Positions 35,164-46,006 of a DNA stretch of 64,000 bases are shown here, piece after piece. This stretch comes from JACCZX01 sp963791315 (GTDB lineage: Bacteria; Pseudomonadota; Gammaproteobacteria; Burkholderiales; Burkholderiaceae_F), in the NCBI GenBank assembly GCA_963791315.1, contig CAWBRQ010000004.1:37192-101191 (forward strand), in the 5' to 3' direction. The translations under genes were made by a program, and so were the position numbers. The notes below the pieces were generated by a model that was not told the origin of the DNA, ran no database searches, and saw only the letters and a list, made by a program, of their open reading frames with translations. Position 1 is the first letter of the stretch, and each line of letters starts with the position of its first letter.

Positions 35164-36278
35164 GACTGAACCAACTTGCGGTGCGCGGAAATCGCCATTA
35201 GCAATCCACACGCCATGCCCAGCGTGACCAGCGCGGTTCCGCCGTAACTGATGAACGGCAATGGCACACCCACCACCGGCAGGATGCCACTCACCATCCC
35301 CATGTTGACAAACGCGTAGGTGAACATGATCAGCCCAATCGCGGCGGCGAGCAGCCGCGCGAACAATGTCGGCGCATTGATTGCGATCGCGAACGCGCGC
35401 CAGACGAGCGCGAAGAACAACACCACCAGGACGACGTTGCCGACGAGCCCGAACTCTTCCGAGTAAACCGCGAAAATAAAATCACTGGTGCGCTCCGGGA
35501 TGAACTCCAGATGCGCCTGCGTGCCCTGCATCCAGCCCTTGCCAAAAACACCGCCCGATCCGATCGCAATCATCGCCTGCAGCGTGTGAAAACCTTTGCC
35601 CAGCGGATCGGTCGACGGATCGATCAGCGTCATCACGCGCTCGCGCTGGTAGTCGTGCAGCATCGTCCACGCCACCGGTAGCATCGCCAGGCCGCCCACC
35701 AGCATCACGGCGAGCCATTTCCACGGCAAACCGGCAAAGAAGATCACGAACACGCCGGCGGCCAGTACAAGCACGGCGGTGCCGAGATCCGGCTGTTTGA
35801 GGATCAGCGCGACCGGCACCGCGAGCAACAGAGCAGCCACTAGAAAATCGTACCCGCGCAACGCACCCTCGCGCTTGTGGAAGTACCACGCAAGCATCAT
35901 CGGCACTCCGAGCTTCATGATCTCGGACGGTTGAATCCGTGTCACCTTGATATCAAGCCAGCGCGTGGCGCCTTTAACCGTTTCACCACTGATCTCGGTT
36001 GCGATCAGCAGCACGACGCCAATGACATAAACCGGAAGCGCGAGCCGCATCAACCATTGCGGCCTGACATTGGCGGCGAAGAACAGCACAACAAACGCGA
36101 TTCCGAAATTGCGAATCTGATCGGTCACGCGCCATGGAAAGTCGTTGCCCGCTGAATACAACGTAATCAGGCCGATCACACCAAGGCTGCCCACGATTGC
36201 CATCAGGGCCGGATCGAACACCGCAACGTAGGGGCGGGCGATGCCGCCAATGCGCTGCGCGATGGTCGCGTTGTTCAT
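35160..36278 (-). CDS. rodA: Rod shape-determining protein RodA (peptidoglycan glycosyltransferase)
   Basis: This 372-residue SEDS family polymerase has about ten transmembrane helices. Motifs are GATRWLDIKVTRIQPSEIMKLG near residue 100, LKQPDLGTAVLVLAAGVF, and a C-terminal GVPLPFISYGGTALVTLG. It polymerises glycan strands with PBP2 during elongation. It overlaps mrdA and rlpA by 4 bp on each side. Confidence 0.95.
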   Translation of the reverse strand: MNNATIAQRIGGIARPYVAVFDPALMAIVGSLGVIGLITLYSAGNDFPWRVTDQIRNFGIAFVVLFFAANVRPQWLMRLALPVYVIGVVLLIATEISGETVKGATRWLDIKVTRIQPSEIMKLGVPMMLAWYFHKREGALRGYDFLVAALLLAVPVALILKQPDLGTAVLVLAAGVFVIFFAGLPWKWLAVMLVGGLAMLPVAWTMLHDYQRERVMTLIDPSTDPLGKGFHTLQAMIAIGSGGVFGKGWMQGTQAHLEFIPERTSDFIFAVYSEEFGLVGNVVLVVLFFALVWRAFAIAINAPTLFARLLAAAIGLIMFTYAFVNMGMVSGILPVVGVPLPFISYGGTALVTLGMACGLLMAISAHRKLVQS

Positions 36279-38287
36279 TGCACCACCTTGACCATCGCGC
36301 TGGCAGGAGCGGGCGCCATCGCCTGGACGCGCAGGGCCGCGCCAGGCAGTGGCGTCTCGTCGTCGGGACCTTCTTTCGCGGGAGCGCTGGGCACCTTGCC
36401 CAGCAAGTGATAGTCGATCACCTGCCGCGCGATCGGTGCCGCCGCGCGCGCACCGAAGCCACCGTTTTCAACCAGCACCGCGAGCGCGATCTTAGGATCA
36501 TCGGCTGGAGCGAACGCGATGAATAACGAGTGGTCGCGATGGCGTTCGTCAACGCGGCTCTCGTTGTACTTTTCATTCTGCTTGATCGAGATCACTTGCG
36601 CGGTGCCGGTCTTACCGCCCACCTTGTATGGCACACCTTCGAACGCACGCCGTCCGGTGCCGCTAATGTTGACTTCGACCATCGCCTCGCGAACCAGCTT
36701 TAGATGCTCGGGCTTGATCGGGATGCGGTAGCTTTCCTGCGGTACGGTCAGACGCTTTTCGCCGGTGCGCGCGTCTTCGACCGACTTGACCAGATGCGGT
36801 TTCATCACGACTCCGTCGTTGGCCAGAATCGCGGTCGCGTGCGCCAGCTGCAGCAGTGTGAATGAGTTGTAGCCCTGGCCGACACCGAGTGAAATCGTTT
36901 CGCCCGGATACCACTTCTGCTTCAAGCGCCTTTCTTTCCAGGCGGTGGACGGCAGCAACCCCATCTGCTCGCCTTCGATATCGATGCCGGTGAGCTGGCC
37001 AAAGCTCCACGGCTTCATGAAGTCGTGGATCGTGTCGACGCCGAGATCGTTCGCCAGCATGTAGTAATAGATGTCGCTCGACTTGACGATCGAGCGCTTC
37101 AGATCGACCGGCCCAAGGGGAACCTTGTTCGAATCGCGGAAGCGCCGATTGCCGAACACGAACACGCCGTTGTCCTGAATGACCTGCTCGGGACGGCGCT
37201 TGCCGGTCTCGAGCGCGGCCAACGCCAAAAACGGCTTGTACGTCGAGCCGATCGGATACGTGCCACGCAAAGCGCGGTTCAACAGCGGCTTATCGGGATC
37301 ATTGTTCAGCTCGTCCCAGCTTTTCGGATCGATACCGTCGACGAACAAGTTGGAGTCAAACGTGGGCTTCGCGACAAACGCAAGCACGTCACCAGTCTTC
37401 GGCTCAATGGCGATCAAAGCGCCGCGCCGGTCACCAAAAGCGTGCTCCGCAATCTTTTGCAGCTCGATATCGACCGACAAAACCAGGTTGTTTCCGGGCG
37501 TCGACGGGCTGCGCGATAAGGTGCGCACTGCGCGGCCACCTGCCGTGATCTCAACTTGCTCATGGCCGGCGATGCCGTGCAACTCGGCTTCGTAACTCTG
37601 CTCGATTCCAACCTTGCCGACGTGGTGCGTGCCCTGGTACGCAGTCGCTTCGCCGCGCTTTTCCAGGCGCTTCATGTCATCCGGGGAGATGCGGCCGATA
37701 TAGCCGATCATGTGCGACGCGATCTCGCCGAGCGGATAGTCCCGAAACAGTCGGGCCCGCAACTCCACATTGGGGAAGCGATATCGCTGTGCGGTGAAGC
37801 GCGCCACTTCTTCGTCGGTGAGACGGGTGCGTATCGGTATCGCATCGAAGTGCTTTTCGTCGAGCAGCTTCTTGAAACGCCGCCGGTCGCGCCCCTGCAC
37901 CTCGATCACCTGCGCCAGCGCATCGATCGTTTGCTCGTGATCGCGCAAACCCTCGGGCGTGATTTCGAGCGTGTAGGCCGAGTAGTTGCGCGCGATGATC
38001 TTGCCGTTGCGATCCTTGATCAGTCCGCGATTCGGCGCCACCGGCAAAATCGCGATCCGGTTGAGCTCGGCCTGCGCCATGTAGGCGTCGTGCTTGACCA
38101 CCTGCAGCCATGCAAGCCGCGCCAGTAGCGTGATGAAAGCCGCGAGGACAAACACTGTCGCCACCGCAATGCGAATCCGAAAATAGTGAACCTCGCGCTC
38201 GGGATTGCGCATTGCCGTCGAGCGCGGGCCGAACGAAAGTTCGTCACCAGTCGAGCGACGACGACGGAACAAGCGCCTGGAGGCCAT
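36275..38287 (-). CDS. mrdA: Penicillin-binding protein 2
   Basis: This 670-residue elongation transpeptidase has one N-terminal membrane segment (IAVATVFVLAAFITLLARLAWL) and a pedestal domain. In the transpeptidase domain the active serine is in GSTYKPFLALAALETG, the SxD box is in VKSSDIYYYML, and the KTG box is in GGKTGTAQVIS. It works with RodA and MreBCD. The first start (38287) gives an arginine-rich cytoplasmic tail; an internal ATG at 38212 (MRNPEREVHYF) is a good alternative. It is preceded by a hairpin with a T-run that separates it from mreD. Confidence 0.94.
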   Translation of the reverse strand: MASRRLFRRRRSTGDELSFGPRSTAMRNPEREVHYFRIRIAVATVFVLAAFITLLARLAWLQVVKHDAYMAQAELNRIAILPVAPNRGLIKDRNGKIIARNYSAYTLEITPEGLRDHEQTIDALAQVIEVQGRDRRRFKKLLDEKHFDAIPIRTRLTDEEVARFTAQRYRFPNVELRARLFRDYPLGEIASHMIGYIGRISPDDMKRLEKRGEATAYQGTHHVGKVGIEQSYEAELHGIAGHEQVEITAGGRAVRTLSRSPSTPGNNLVLSVDIELQKIAEHAFGDRRGALIAIEPKTGDVLAFVAKPTFDSNLFVDGIDPKSWDELNNDPDKPLLNRALRGTYPIGSTYKPFLALAALETGKRRPEQVIQDNGVFVFGNRRFRDSNKVPLGPVDLKRSIVKSSDIYYYMLANDLGVDTIHDFMKPWSFGQLTGIDIEGEQMGLLPSTAWKERRLKQKWYPGETISLGVGQGYNSFTLLQLAHATAILANDGVVMKPHLVKSVEDARTGEKRLTVPQESYRIPIKPEHLKLVREAMVEVNISGTGRRAFEGVPYKVGGKTGTAQVISIKQNEKYNESRVDERHRDHSLFIAFAPADDPKIALAVLVENGGFGARAAAPIARQVIDYHLLGKVPSAPAKEGPDDETPLPGAALRVQAMAPAPASAMVKVVQ

Positions 38288-38367
38288 GGCGCGGCATCAT
38301 AGTGGACACAGAGCGCAACCAATGGGATTTGATGCGTGGTGCGCCGCGCCCAATTTCGGCGCCTGAC

Positions 38368-38390
38368 AAAAACCCTCTGCGCTCGCAGAG
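38368..38390 (-). terminator. Intrinsic terminator-like hairpin between mreD and mrdA
   Basis: On the minus strand CTCTGCG and CGCAGAG make a perfect 7-bp stem with a 2-base loop, followed by GG and five T residues. It lies 8 bp after the mreD stop and about 80 bp before mrdA, so it may reduce read-through from mreBCD into mrdA-rodA. Confidence 0.5.
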
Positions 38391-38397
38391 AGCGCGC

Positions 38398-39027
38398 CTA
38401 CAGCGGACGGGTCTCGTCAGGATCGATCGGCCGCCGCTGTGGCGCCAGCAGCAGCCACGAAATCAGCGGCCACAGGACGGCGCCTACGGCGCTCTCGCCG
38501 AAGTACATCCAGCCCGGCCAGGTGCCGCCGACCCACACGCGGATTGCCAGCGATGCGAACTGCGCGATCAGTAGCAGCGGAAACACGTGCAGCGCCTGCG
38601 CGCCGAGCGGAAACCACAGAATGCGCCGATGCAACGTAATGGCCCCGTACGAGATCAGCGTGTAGGCGAGTGCGTGCTCGCCAAACAGCGCCGCCTCGTG
38701 TACGTCCATCAGCAGCCCGAAGGCGAACGCGGCCCCGATGCCGACGCGGCGCGGCTGATGGATATTCCAGAACACGATAGTGATCGCCAGCACGTCGGGT
38801 ACCAGCGGCGTCCGCCCCCATGGCAGCAGATTGATCACCAACGCTGCAATCAGCGACGCCCAGATGAACAAGGGGTTCGCCGGGCGCAGCAGGTACTGCG
38901 GGCGGTACCCCATACGGGTACCCGGAATCTCGATCGGATCCGTCGGGCGCAACGCGAAGTTGCTGCCGAGCCAGCCCCGAACTCCCGCCGGCGAGCGGGC
39001 GGCAGAGCGATTCGAGTCGTTGCTCAC
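38398..39027 (-). CDS. mreD: Rod shape-determining protein MreD
   Basis: This 209-residue inner membrane protein has about five hydrophobic helices, with the family stretches VPDVLAITIVFWNIHQPRRVG and GLLMDVHEAALFGEHALAY. An unusually long N-terminal hydrophilic region of about 45 residues precedes the first helix. It is 19 bp after mreC and part of the mreBCD transcript. Confidence 0.9.
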   Translation of the reverse strand: MSNDSNRSAARSPAGVRGWLGSNFALRPTDPIEIPGTRMGYRPQYLLRPANPLFIWASLIAALVINLLPWGRTPLVPDVLAITIVFWNIHQPRRVGIGAAFAFGLLMDVHEAALFGEHALAYTLISYGAITLHRRILWFPLGAQALHVFPLLLIAQFASLAIRVWVGGTWPGWMYFGESAVGAVLWPLISWLLLAPQRRPIDPDETRPL

Positions 39028-39046
39028 GTGCGTCCCCCTTGCGCCG

Positions 39047-39949
39047 TCACTTTCGCACCCCTTTGCGCGTGGGAACGGGCATGACCGCGGGAGGCGCCGA
39101 TTGCTTCGTTGGCTGGACGAGCAACACCAACAAGTGCTTGTTGCTTTCGATACCCGCTACCGGCGTCATTACGATGCGAGCGAACTGATCCTTCGCTGCG
39201 CGCTCGACGCGGCTAACGGTAGCGACCATCAACCCGGACGGATAAACGCCGTCGATACCCGAGGTCGTGACTACATCGCCATTGGCGACGTCTGCATTGG
39301 CCGCCATGAAGCGCAGGTCCAGCGTTCCCGGCTCTGCCCCGCCAAATGCAACACCGCGTAGCCCGTTGCGCAGAACCTGCACCGGGATCGACTGATCCTT
39401 GTCGGTCAGCAGGGTCACTTCGCTCGTATCGTTGAATACCCGCGTGATTTGACCCACCACGCCGGCATCGTCGATCACCGGACTGCCCGCGCGCACCCCT
39501 TCATTGGTACCGGTGTTTAGAACCAGCTTGCGCGCAAAACGATCGCGCGACTCATAAAGCACATCGGCCAGCACCGTCGCGTTGCCGAGCCGTTCGCGCG
39601 CACCGAGCAGCTTGCGCAAGCGTTCGTTTTCGACCAAGAGCTCGCGCGCCTGCTGCAGGGATTGTGCAGTTTCGAACTGTTTGCGCTTTAACTCTTCGTT
39701 TTCACGCGTCAGACTGGTGACCGACGTAAAGTAGCCGCCCACGGTGTCGGCAAGGCGGCTCGGCACCAGCAGAACCTGCTGAACCGGGTACAGCACGACG
39801 CCGAGCCCGATCCTTACGGTTTCAAGCATGCGCACGCGCGAGTCAATGATGATCAGCCCAACCGCGAGAAACGAGAAAAACGCGACCCGCGCACGCGCCG
39901 AGACGCCTTGATTAAATAGCGGCGGCGGCCCATCGAATGAGGCGCGCAT
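39047..39949 (-). CDS. mreC: Rod shape-determining protein MreC
   Basis: This 300-residue bitopic protein has a membrane segment (VAFFSFLAVGLIIID), then a coiled coil (LTRENEELKRKQFETAQSLQ) and a two-barrel periplasmic core (VLADVLYESRDRFARKLVLN, DKDQSIPVQVLRNGLRGVAF). It links MreB to PBP2. It is 24 bp after mreB. Confidence 0.94.
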   Translation of the reverse strand: MRASFDGPPPLFNQGVSARARVAFFSFLAVGLIIIDSRVRMLETVRIGLGVVLYPVQQVLLVPSRLADTVGGYFTSVTSLTRENEELKRKQFETAQSLQQARELLVENERLRKLLGARERLGNATVLADVLYESRDRFARKLVLNTGTNEGVRAGSPVIDDAGVVGQITRVFNDTSEVTLLTDKDQSIPVQVLRNGLRGVAFGGAEPGTLDLRFMAANADVANGDVVTTSGIDGVYPSGLMVATVSRVERAAKDQFARIVMTPVAGIESNKHLLVLLVQPTKQSAPPAVMPVPTRKGVRK

Positions 39950-39973
39950 CGGGCGTCGCTTGGCAGCGCGGCG

Positions 39974-41017
39974 TTAGCCCGTCGCGAAGATCGTTCCGAG
40001 CTTGTCCATCCGCTCAAGCGCGATGCCGCAGCCGCGCACGACGCAGGTCAGGGGCTCTTCGGCGACAACCACCGGCAGCCCGGTCTCTTCCATCAGAAGC
40101 CGGTCGAGATCGCGCAGCAACGCGCCTCCGCCGGTCAGCATCATGCCGCGATCGGCGATGTCGGCACCGAGTTCGGGCGGAGTTTGCTCGAGTGCAATTT
40201 TTACGCTCGAGACGATCTGGTTCAGCGGATCGGTCAGCGCTTCCAGGATCTCGTTGCTCGAGATCGTGAAGCTGCGCGGAATGCCTTCGGACAGGTTGCG
40301 GCCCTTGACCTCCATCTCGCGTACCTCCGAGCCTGGAAACGCCGAGCCGATCTGCTTCTTGATCAGCTCAGAAGTCGGTTCGCCGATCAACATCCCGTAG
40401 TTGCGGCGGATGTAGTTGATGATCGCCTCGTCGAACTTGTCGCCGCCGACGCGCACCGAGCCCTTGTAAACCATGCCGCCCAAGGAGATCACGCCGACTT
40501 CGGTCGTGCCACCGCCGACGTCGACCACCATCGAGCCGGACGCTTCGGACACCGGCAAGCCGGCGCCGATGGCCGCCGCCATTGGCTCTTCGATCAGATA
40601 GACCTGAGAGGCACCGGCGGCTTCAGCCGACTCCTTGATCGCGCGCCGCTCGACCTGCGTCGAGCCACATGGCACGCAGATGATGATGCGCGGATTCGGT
40701 GCGAACAGGCTCGATGGATGAACCATCTTGATGAACTGCTTCAGCATCTGCTCGGTGACGGTGAAGTCGGCGATTACGCCGTCCTTCATCGGGCGAATCG
40801 CCTCGATGTTGCCGGGAACCTTGCCGAGCATCTGCTTGGCTTCTTTGCCAACCGCTTGGATCGTGCGCTTGCCGTTGGGGCCGCCTTCTTGCCGGATCGC
40901 GACCACCGAAGGTTCGTCGAGCACGATGCCCTTGCCACGCACATAGATCAGCGTGTTGGCGGTGCCTAAGTCGATTGCAAGGTCGTTGGAGAAGTAGCTG
41001 CGAAGAAAACCGAACAT
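39974..41017 (-). CDS. mreB: Rod shape-determining protein MreB (actin homolog)
   Basis: This 347-residue actin-like ATPase has phosphate-1 motif DLGTANTLIYVRGKGIVLDE, phosphate-2 motif MVVDVGGGTTEVGVISLGG and adenosine motif MMLTGGGALLRDLDRLL. An N-terminal FLRSYFSND amphipathic segment binds the membrane. It is the first gene of the mre operon, divergent from gatC across 138 bp. Confidence 0.97.
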   Translation of the reverse strand: MFGFLRSYFSNDLAIDLGTANTLIYVRGKGIVLDEPSVVAIRQEGGPNGKRTIQAVGKEAKQMLGKVPGNIEAIRPMKDGVIADFTVTEQMLKQFIKMVHPSSLFAPNPRIIICVPCGSTQVERRAIKESAEAAGASQVYLIEEPMAAAIGAGLPVSEASGSMVVDVGGGTTEVGVISLGGMVYKGSVRVGGDKFDEAIINYIRRNYGMLIGEPTSELIKKQIGSAFPGSEVREMEVKGRNLSEGIPRSFTISSNEILEALTDPLNQIVSSVKIALEQTPPELGADIADRGMMLTGGGALLRDLDRLLMEETGLPVVVAEEPLTCVVRGCGIALERMDKLGTIFATG

Positions 41018-41155
41018 GAGGGATGGTGGGGCAGCAGCGAAAAACTAGACTACCCAGGCTCGAAAGTGGGGCGAATGATAAACTTTTTTCGCAGCTGATC
41101 TGCTCGAATACCCTATTTTTCCCCGCGTACATCTTCACAAAACCATCCCGCACGC
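41018..41155. promoter_or_regulatory. Divergent promoter region of mreB and gatC
   Basis: This AT-richer 138-bp spacer (containing ATAAACTTTTTTCGC and CCCTATTTTTCCCC) separates the mre operon from the gatCAB genes and must carry promoters in both directions. I cannot fix the -35/-10 elements by eye. Confidence 0.45.
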
Positions 41156-41443
41156 ATGTCACTCGATCTCGAGCAGGTCCGGCGTATCGCGCATCTCGCG
41201 CGCATCGAGATCACCGATGAGGAGGCGCAGCGCGCGCTGGTACAACTGACGGACATCTTCGCGATGATCGAACGGATGCAAGCCGTCGACACCACCGGTA
41301 TCGAGCCCATGGCAGATGCGCTGGGGGGCTCCCAGCGCTTGCGCGATGATGTGGTGACCGAAGGCGATCAACGCGCGGCCGTGGTGGTCAACGCCCCGCA
41401 ACAACTGGACGGTCTTTTTATCGTTCCGCGCGTCGTCGAGTAG
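41156..41443 (+). CDS. gatC: Glutamyl/aspartyl-tRNA amidotransferase subunit C
   Basis: This 95-residue protein has the GatC pattern, with VRRIAHLARIEITDEEAQRA at the N-terminus and QRLRDDVVTEGDQ near the middle. It stabilises the GatA-GatB complex that converts Glu-tRNA(Gln) and Asp-tRNA(Asn) to the amidated forms. Its stop overlaps the possible GTG start of gatA. Confidence 0.94.
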   Translation: MSLDLEQVRRIAHLARIEITDEEAQRALVQLTDIFAMIERMQAVDTTGIEPMADALGGSQRLRDDVVTEGDQRAAVVVNAPQQLDGLFIVPRVVE

Positions 41444-41445
41444 TG

Positions 41446-42915
41446 ATGGAGATCGCACACGGATCTCTCGCAGAACTGTCGCGCGCGCTCGCCGAACGGA
41501 AGGTATCGGCGGTGGAACTCGCACAGGCGCATCTGGGCCGCATCGAGTCGCACCGGAATCTAAACGCGTTTCTCGACGTTAGGCCCGAGGTCACGCTGGC
41601 TCAGGCAGCCACGGCCGATTCCCGATTGGCCCAGGGTACCGCGACCCCTCTGACCGGCGTACCGATCGCTCACAAGGACATTTTCGTCACCAAGGATTTC
41701 TTCTCGACGGCTTCGAGCAGGATTTTGAGCGGCTATCGGAGCCCGTTTGACGCAACGGTGGTCGACAACCTGACGCAGGCCGGCATGGTGACGATCGGGA
41801 AGACCAACTGCGACGAGTTCGCAATGGGCTCGTCGAACGAGAACAGCGCCTTCGGCAATGTGCTGAACCCGTGGGATCACGGGGCGGTTCCCGGCGGCTC
41901 GTCCGGTGGATCATCTGCCGCCGTGGCCGCCCGCCTGGTGCCGGTCGCAACGGCCACCGATACCGGCGGTTCGATCCGCGAACCCGCGGCGTTCACCGGC
42001 GTTACGGGCACGAAGCCGACTTACGGCCGGCCGTCACGGTGGGGAATGATTGCCTTTGCGTCGAGCCTCGATACCGCCGGGTTAATGACGCGGTCGGCGG
42101 AGGACGCCGCCCTGGTGTTTAACTACATGCTGGGGTTTGATCCGAAGGACTCCACCAGCGCAAATCGCCCGCGCGAGGACTACGCGCGACATCTGGAAGG
42201 CAGCATCAAGGGACTGAAGATCGGCGTTCCGAAGGAATTTTTCGGCGGACCGCTACAGCCTGACGTCGAATCCGCCGTGCGCGAGGCGCTTGCCGAGTAT
42301 CAGCGTCTCGGCGCAACGCTGGTCGACATCTCACTTCCGAACGCCGAGCTCGGCATTCCGGTGTACTACGTCGTCGCCCCAGCCGAAGCATCAAGCAACC
42401 TATCGCGCTTCGACGGCGTGCGCTACGGGCATCGCGCTGCTGAGTACAGCGATGTGACGGACATGATCAAGAAGTCGCGTTCCGAGGGATTTGGGGCAGA
42501 GCCGAAGCGCCGAATCCTGATCGGCACCTACGTGCTGTCGCACGGTTATTACGACGCCTATTACATCAAGGCGCAAAAAGTGCGCCGGATTATCGCTGAC
42601 GAATTCAGCCGAGCGTTCTCCCAATGTGACGTGATCGCGGGTCCGGTCACCTTGAGCGTAGCCTTCGGCTTCGGGGAGAAAGCGGCCGATCCGGTCGCTA
42701 TGTACATGGCGGACTACTACACGGTGCCGGGTAGCCTGGCGGGCGTCCCGTCAATGAGCATTCCATGTGGTTTTGGCGCCGGTCCGATCAATGGCAAACG
42801 TCCAGTGGGGTTGCAGCTGATTGCAAATTATTTTGACGAAGCGCGCATGCTCGGCGTGGCGCACGCCTACCAGCGTGCAACCGATTGGCATTTGCGTCGC
42901 CCTGCCGGGTACTGA
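41446..42915 (+). CDS. gatA: Glutamyl/aspartyl-tRNA amidotransferase subunit A
   Basis: This 489-residue amidase-signature enzyme releases ammonia from glutamine. The catalytic triad is in AHKDIFVTKDFF (Lys), PGGSSGGSSAAVAARL (Ser) and TDTGGSIREPAAFTG (nucleophilic Ser). The ATG at 41446 was chosen; a GTG at 41443 overlapping the gatC stop is equally possible. A TPR gene starts 6 bp after its stop. Confidence 0.96.
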   Translation: MEIAHGSLAELSRALAERKVSAVELAQAHLGRIESHRNLNAFLDVRPEVTLAQAATADSRLAQGTATPLTGVPIAHKDIFVTKDFFSTASSRILSGYRSPFDATVVDNLTQAGMVTIGKTNCDEFAMGSSNENSAFGNVLNPWDHGAVPGGSSGGSSAAVAARLVPVATATDTGGSIREPAAFTGVTGTKPTYGRPSRWGMIAFASSLDTAGLMTRSAEDAALVFNYMLGFDPKDSTSANRPREDYARHLEGSIKGLKIGVPKEFFGGPLQPDVESAVREALAEYQRLGATLVDISLPNAELGIPVYYVVAPAEASSNLSRFDGVRYGHRAAEYSDVTDMIKKSRSEGFGAEPKRRILIGTYVLSHGYYDAYYIKAQKVRRIIADEFSRAFSQCDVIAGPVTLSVAFGFGEKAADPVAMYMADYYTVPGSLAGVPSMSIPCGFGAGPINGKRPVGLQLIANYFDEARMLGVAHAYQRATDWHLRRPAGY

Positions 42916-42921
42916 GGCGCA

Positions 42922-44022
42922 GTGTCGCAACGATTGTTGGAGGCCAACCAGCGCAACGTTGCCGCGGCGCCACACGTGAGTGAGCGCATCCGCTTGCTTC
43001 AGGATCGAGCCGTGCTGCTTGCCCGTCTGGGTAGAGTGGCCGAAGCCGAGCGAACGCTGGCGGACGCCGAGAATCAGATGCCTGCCGACGCGCCGCGCGT
43101 GTTGAAGCTGCGCTTCGCCTACGTGCGTGCGATCGATACATACTTTTCAAAGCGTTTTGCCGACGCGCAACACAAGATGTACGCGGCGCTACGCGACGCC
43201 CGCAAGTCGAACGAGCTCAGCCTAGTCGCCGAGTGTGAATCGGCATTGGCGCTATTTATGCAGCGCGAAGGTGATGTTCGGGCCGCCGTAACGCATGCAA
43301 GGTCGGTTCTAGCGAACTCCGATGCCACGCTTGAGGCGCGCTATCGCGCTTCGCTCGCACTCGCGTCGCTGCACCAGGACGCCCACGACCATGAAACAGC
43401 CTACCGCCTCTATCGAGAGACACACGATGTGGTGAAGAATCTCGACGACGAGATTGCAATGGCTAGCTGGCTGCAACGTGCCGCGCTCGCGAAAGCTGCG
43501 CACGCCCGGCAATCCGCCGGATGCGGTGAGCTCGACAGGTCCGGGGTCAAGCAGGCAATCGCAGATTTGCAGCAGTGCATTGAATACGCCGCGCAGATCC
43601 CTGACGGACCCACAACAACGCTCGATCATTTGCTGCTCGCCGAAATGTATGTGCTGCAGAAACACTACCAACAGGCGCTTGAGCTATACGACCTGCACTT
43701 GCCCCAGTGCGAGGGCGAGGGGTTCCTGCACGAATGCACGGCTGCCATGGCCGACCGTGCAAACTGCCTGCTGCAGCTCGGTCAAACCGATGCAGGCTAC
43801 GCACAAGCGGTGGCCGCGCTACGACGGCTGGATGAAGCTGCACCAGCCGACATTCGCGCCATCGTGCACGAGAACATGGCAGCCGCGCTCGATATCGTGA
43901 AGCAGCCGGCGCAAGCGCGCCAGCATCGACAGCTGGCGCAGGCTGCCTGGGACGCACACGGTCACGAGCAAAGTGAAACACGACGGCTATTGCACGAAAA
44001 AATAGTCGAAACGTTGCATTGA
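42922..44022 (+). CDS. TPR-repeat protein inserted between gatA and gatB
   Basis: This 366-residue all-helical protein starts at a GTG. TPR-like helix pairs recur along it: LLQDRAVLLARLGRVAEAER, EMYVLQKHYQQALELYDLHL and ADRANCLLQLGQTDAGYAQA. No signal peptide, membrane segment or catalytic domain is seen. It fits tightly between gatA (6 bp) and gatB (6 bp), so it is cotranscribed with the amidotransferase. A scaffolding or regulatory link to GatCAB is possible but unproven. I do not recognise a named family. Confidence 0.7.
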   Translation: MSQRLLEANQRNVAAAPHVSERIRLLQDRAVLLARLGRVAEAERTLADAENQMPADAPRVLKLRFAYVRAIDTYFSKRFADAQHKMYAALRDARKSNELSLVAECESALALFMQREGDVRAAVTHARSVLANSDATLEARYRASLALASLHQDAHDHETAYRLYRETHDVVKNLDDEIAMASWLQRAALAKAAHARQSAGCGELDRSGVKQAIADLQQCIEYAAQIPDGPTTTLDHLLLAEMYVLQKHYQQALELYDLHLPQCEGEGFLHECTAAMADRANCLLQLGQTDAGYAQAVAALRRLDEAAPADIRAIVHENMAAALDIVKQPAQARQHRQLAQAAWDAHGHEQSETRRLLHEKIVETLH

Positions 44023-44028
44023 GCCATC

Positions 44029-45501
<1,473 letters not shown>

Positions 45502-45508
45502 CGCGGCG

Positions 45509-45958
45509 CTACGTGCACGTCGAGCGGAGGCGCCGCAGCACCTCTGTCGAGCTCGGTAGGTTGGAAGCATCTTCGCCGCGGTAATACTTACTGCCTTCGG
45601 GCAACTCGACGCTGCCCGGCGCCGGCCAGCCCTTGACCGCTACGACACCCGAAATCAGGTCCGTCAACTGGAAGGCCTCGCGCTCGATGTCGCGCCGGCA
45701 CACTAGGTAAACCGCGCCGCGGGCGGCACCGCGATTGCGGACTTCGACCAGCTCGGGAGGGGCCACCACCGAAAGGCCGCGCACTGCGTCGCCGGTGGCC
45801 AACACGAAAAACTTGGAGGGCGATGAATGCTGCGCTAAAGCGCGCTCAACCGTCTGCGCGAAATCAAAACCGTCGCCCGCAACATACAAGCCGCCGGCAC
45901 TTTGCGCGCTCGCGGCACTTGCCATCGCACACCCGCACCAGACGACCCAGCGTTTCAT
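45509..45958 (-). CDS. Hypothetical secreted protein
   Basis: This 149-residue protein has a short signal peptide (WVVWCGCAMASAASAQS). The mature part includes GDGFDFAQTVERALAQHSSP and CRRDIEREAFQLTDLISGVV. It ends with a cysteine (RRLRSTCT), and another lies in YLVCRRDIE, so a disulfide is possible. No family recognised. It follows the DUF4124 gene after 48 bp and may share its transcript. Confidence 0.6.
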   Translation of the reverse strand: MKRWVVWCGCAMASAASAQSAGGLYVAGDGFDFAQTVERALAQHSSPSKFFVLATGDAVRGLSVVAPPELVEVRNRGAARGAVYLVCRRDIEREAFQLTDLISGVVAVKGWPAPGSVELPEGSKYYRGEDASNLPSSTEVLRRLRSTCT

Positions 45959-46006
45959 CTTCGGCGCTCATTTTGCACGCTTATCCTGGAGGCAGATATG
46001 CCACGC

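Noticed and set aside
41018..41155. Specific sigma-70 promoter boxes for mreB and gatC
   Set aside because: Several T-rich and TA-rich hexamers exist, but none gives a convincing spaced pair, so only the region is listed.
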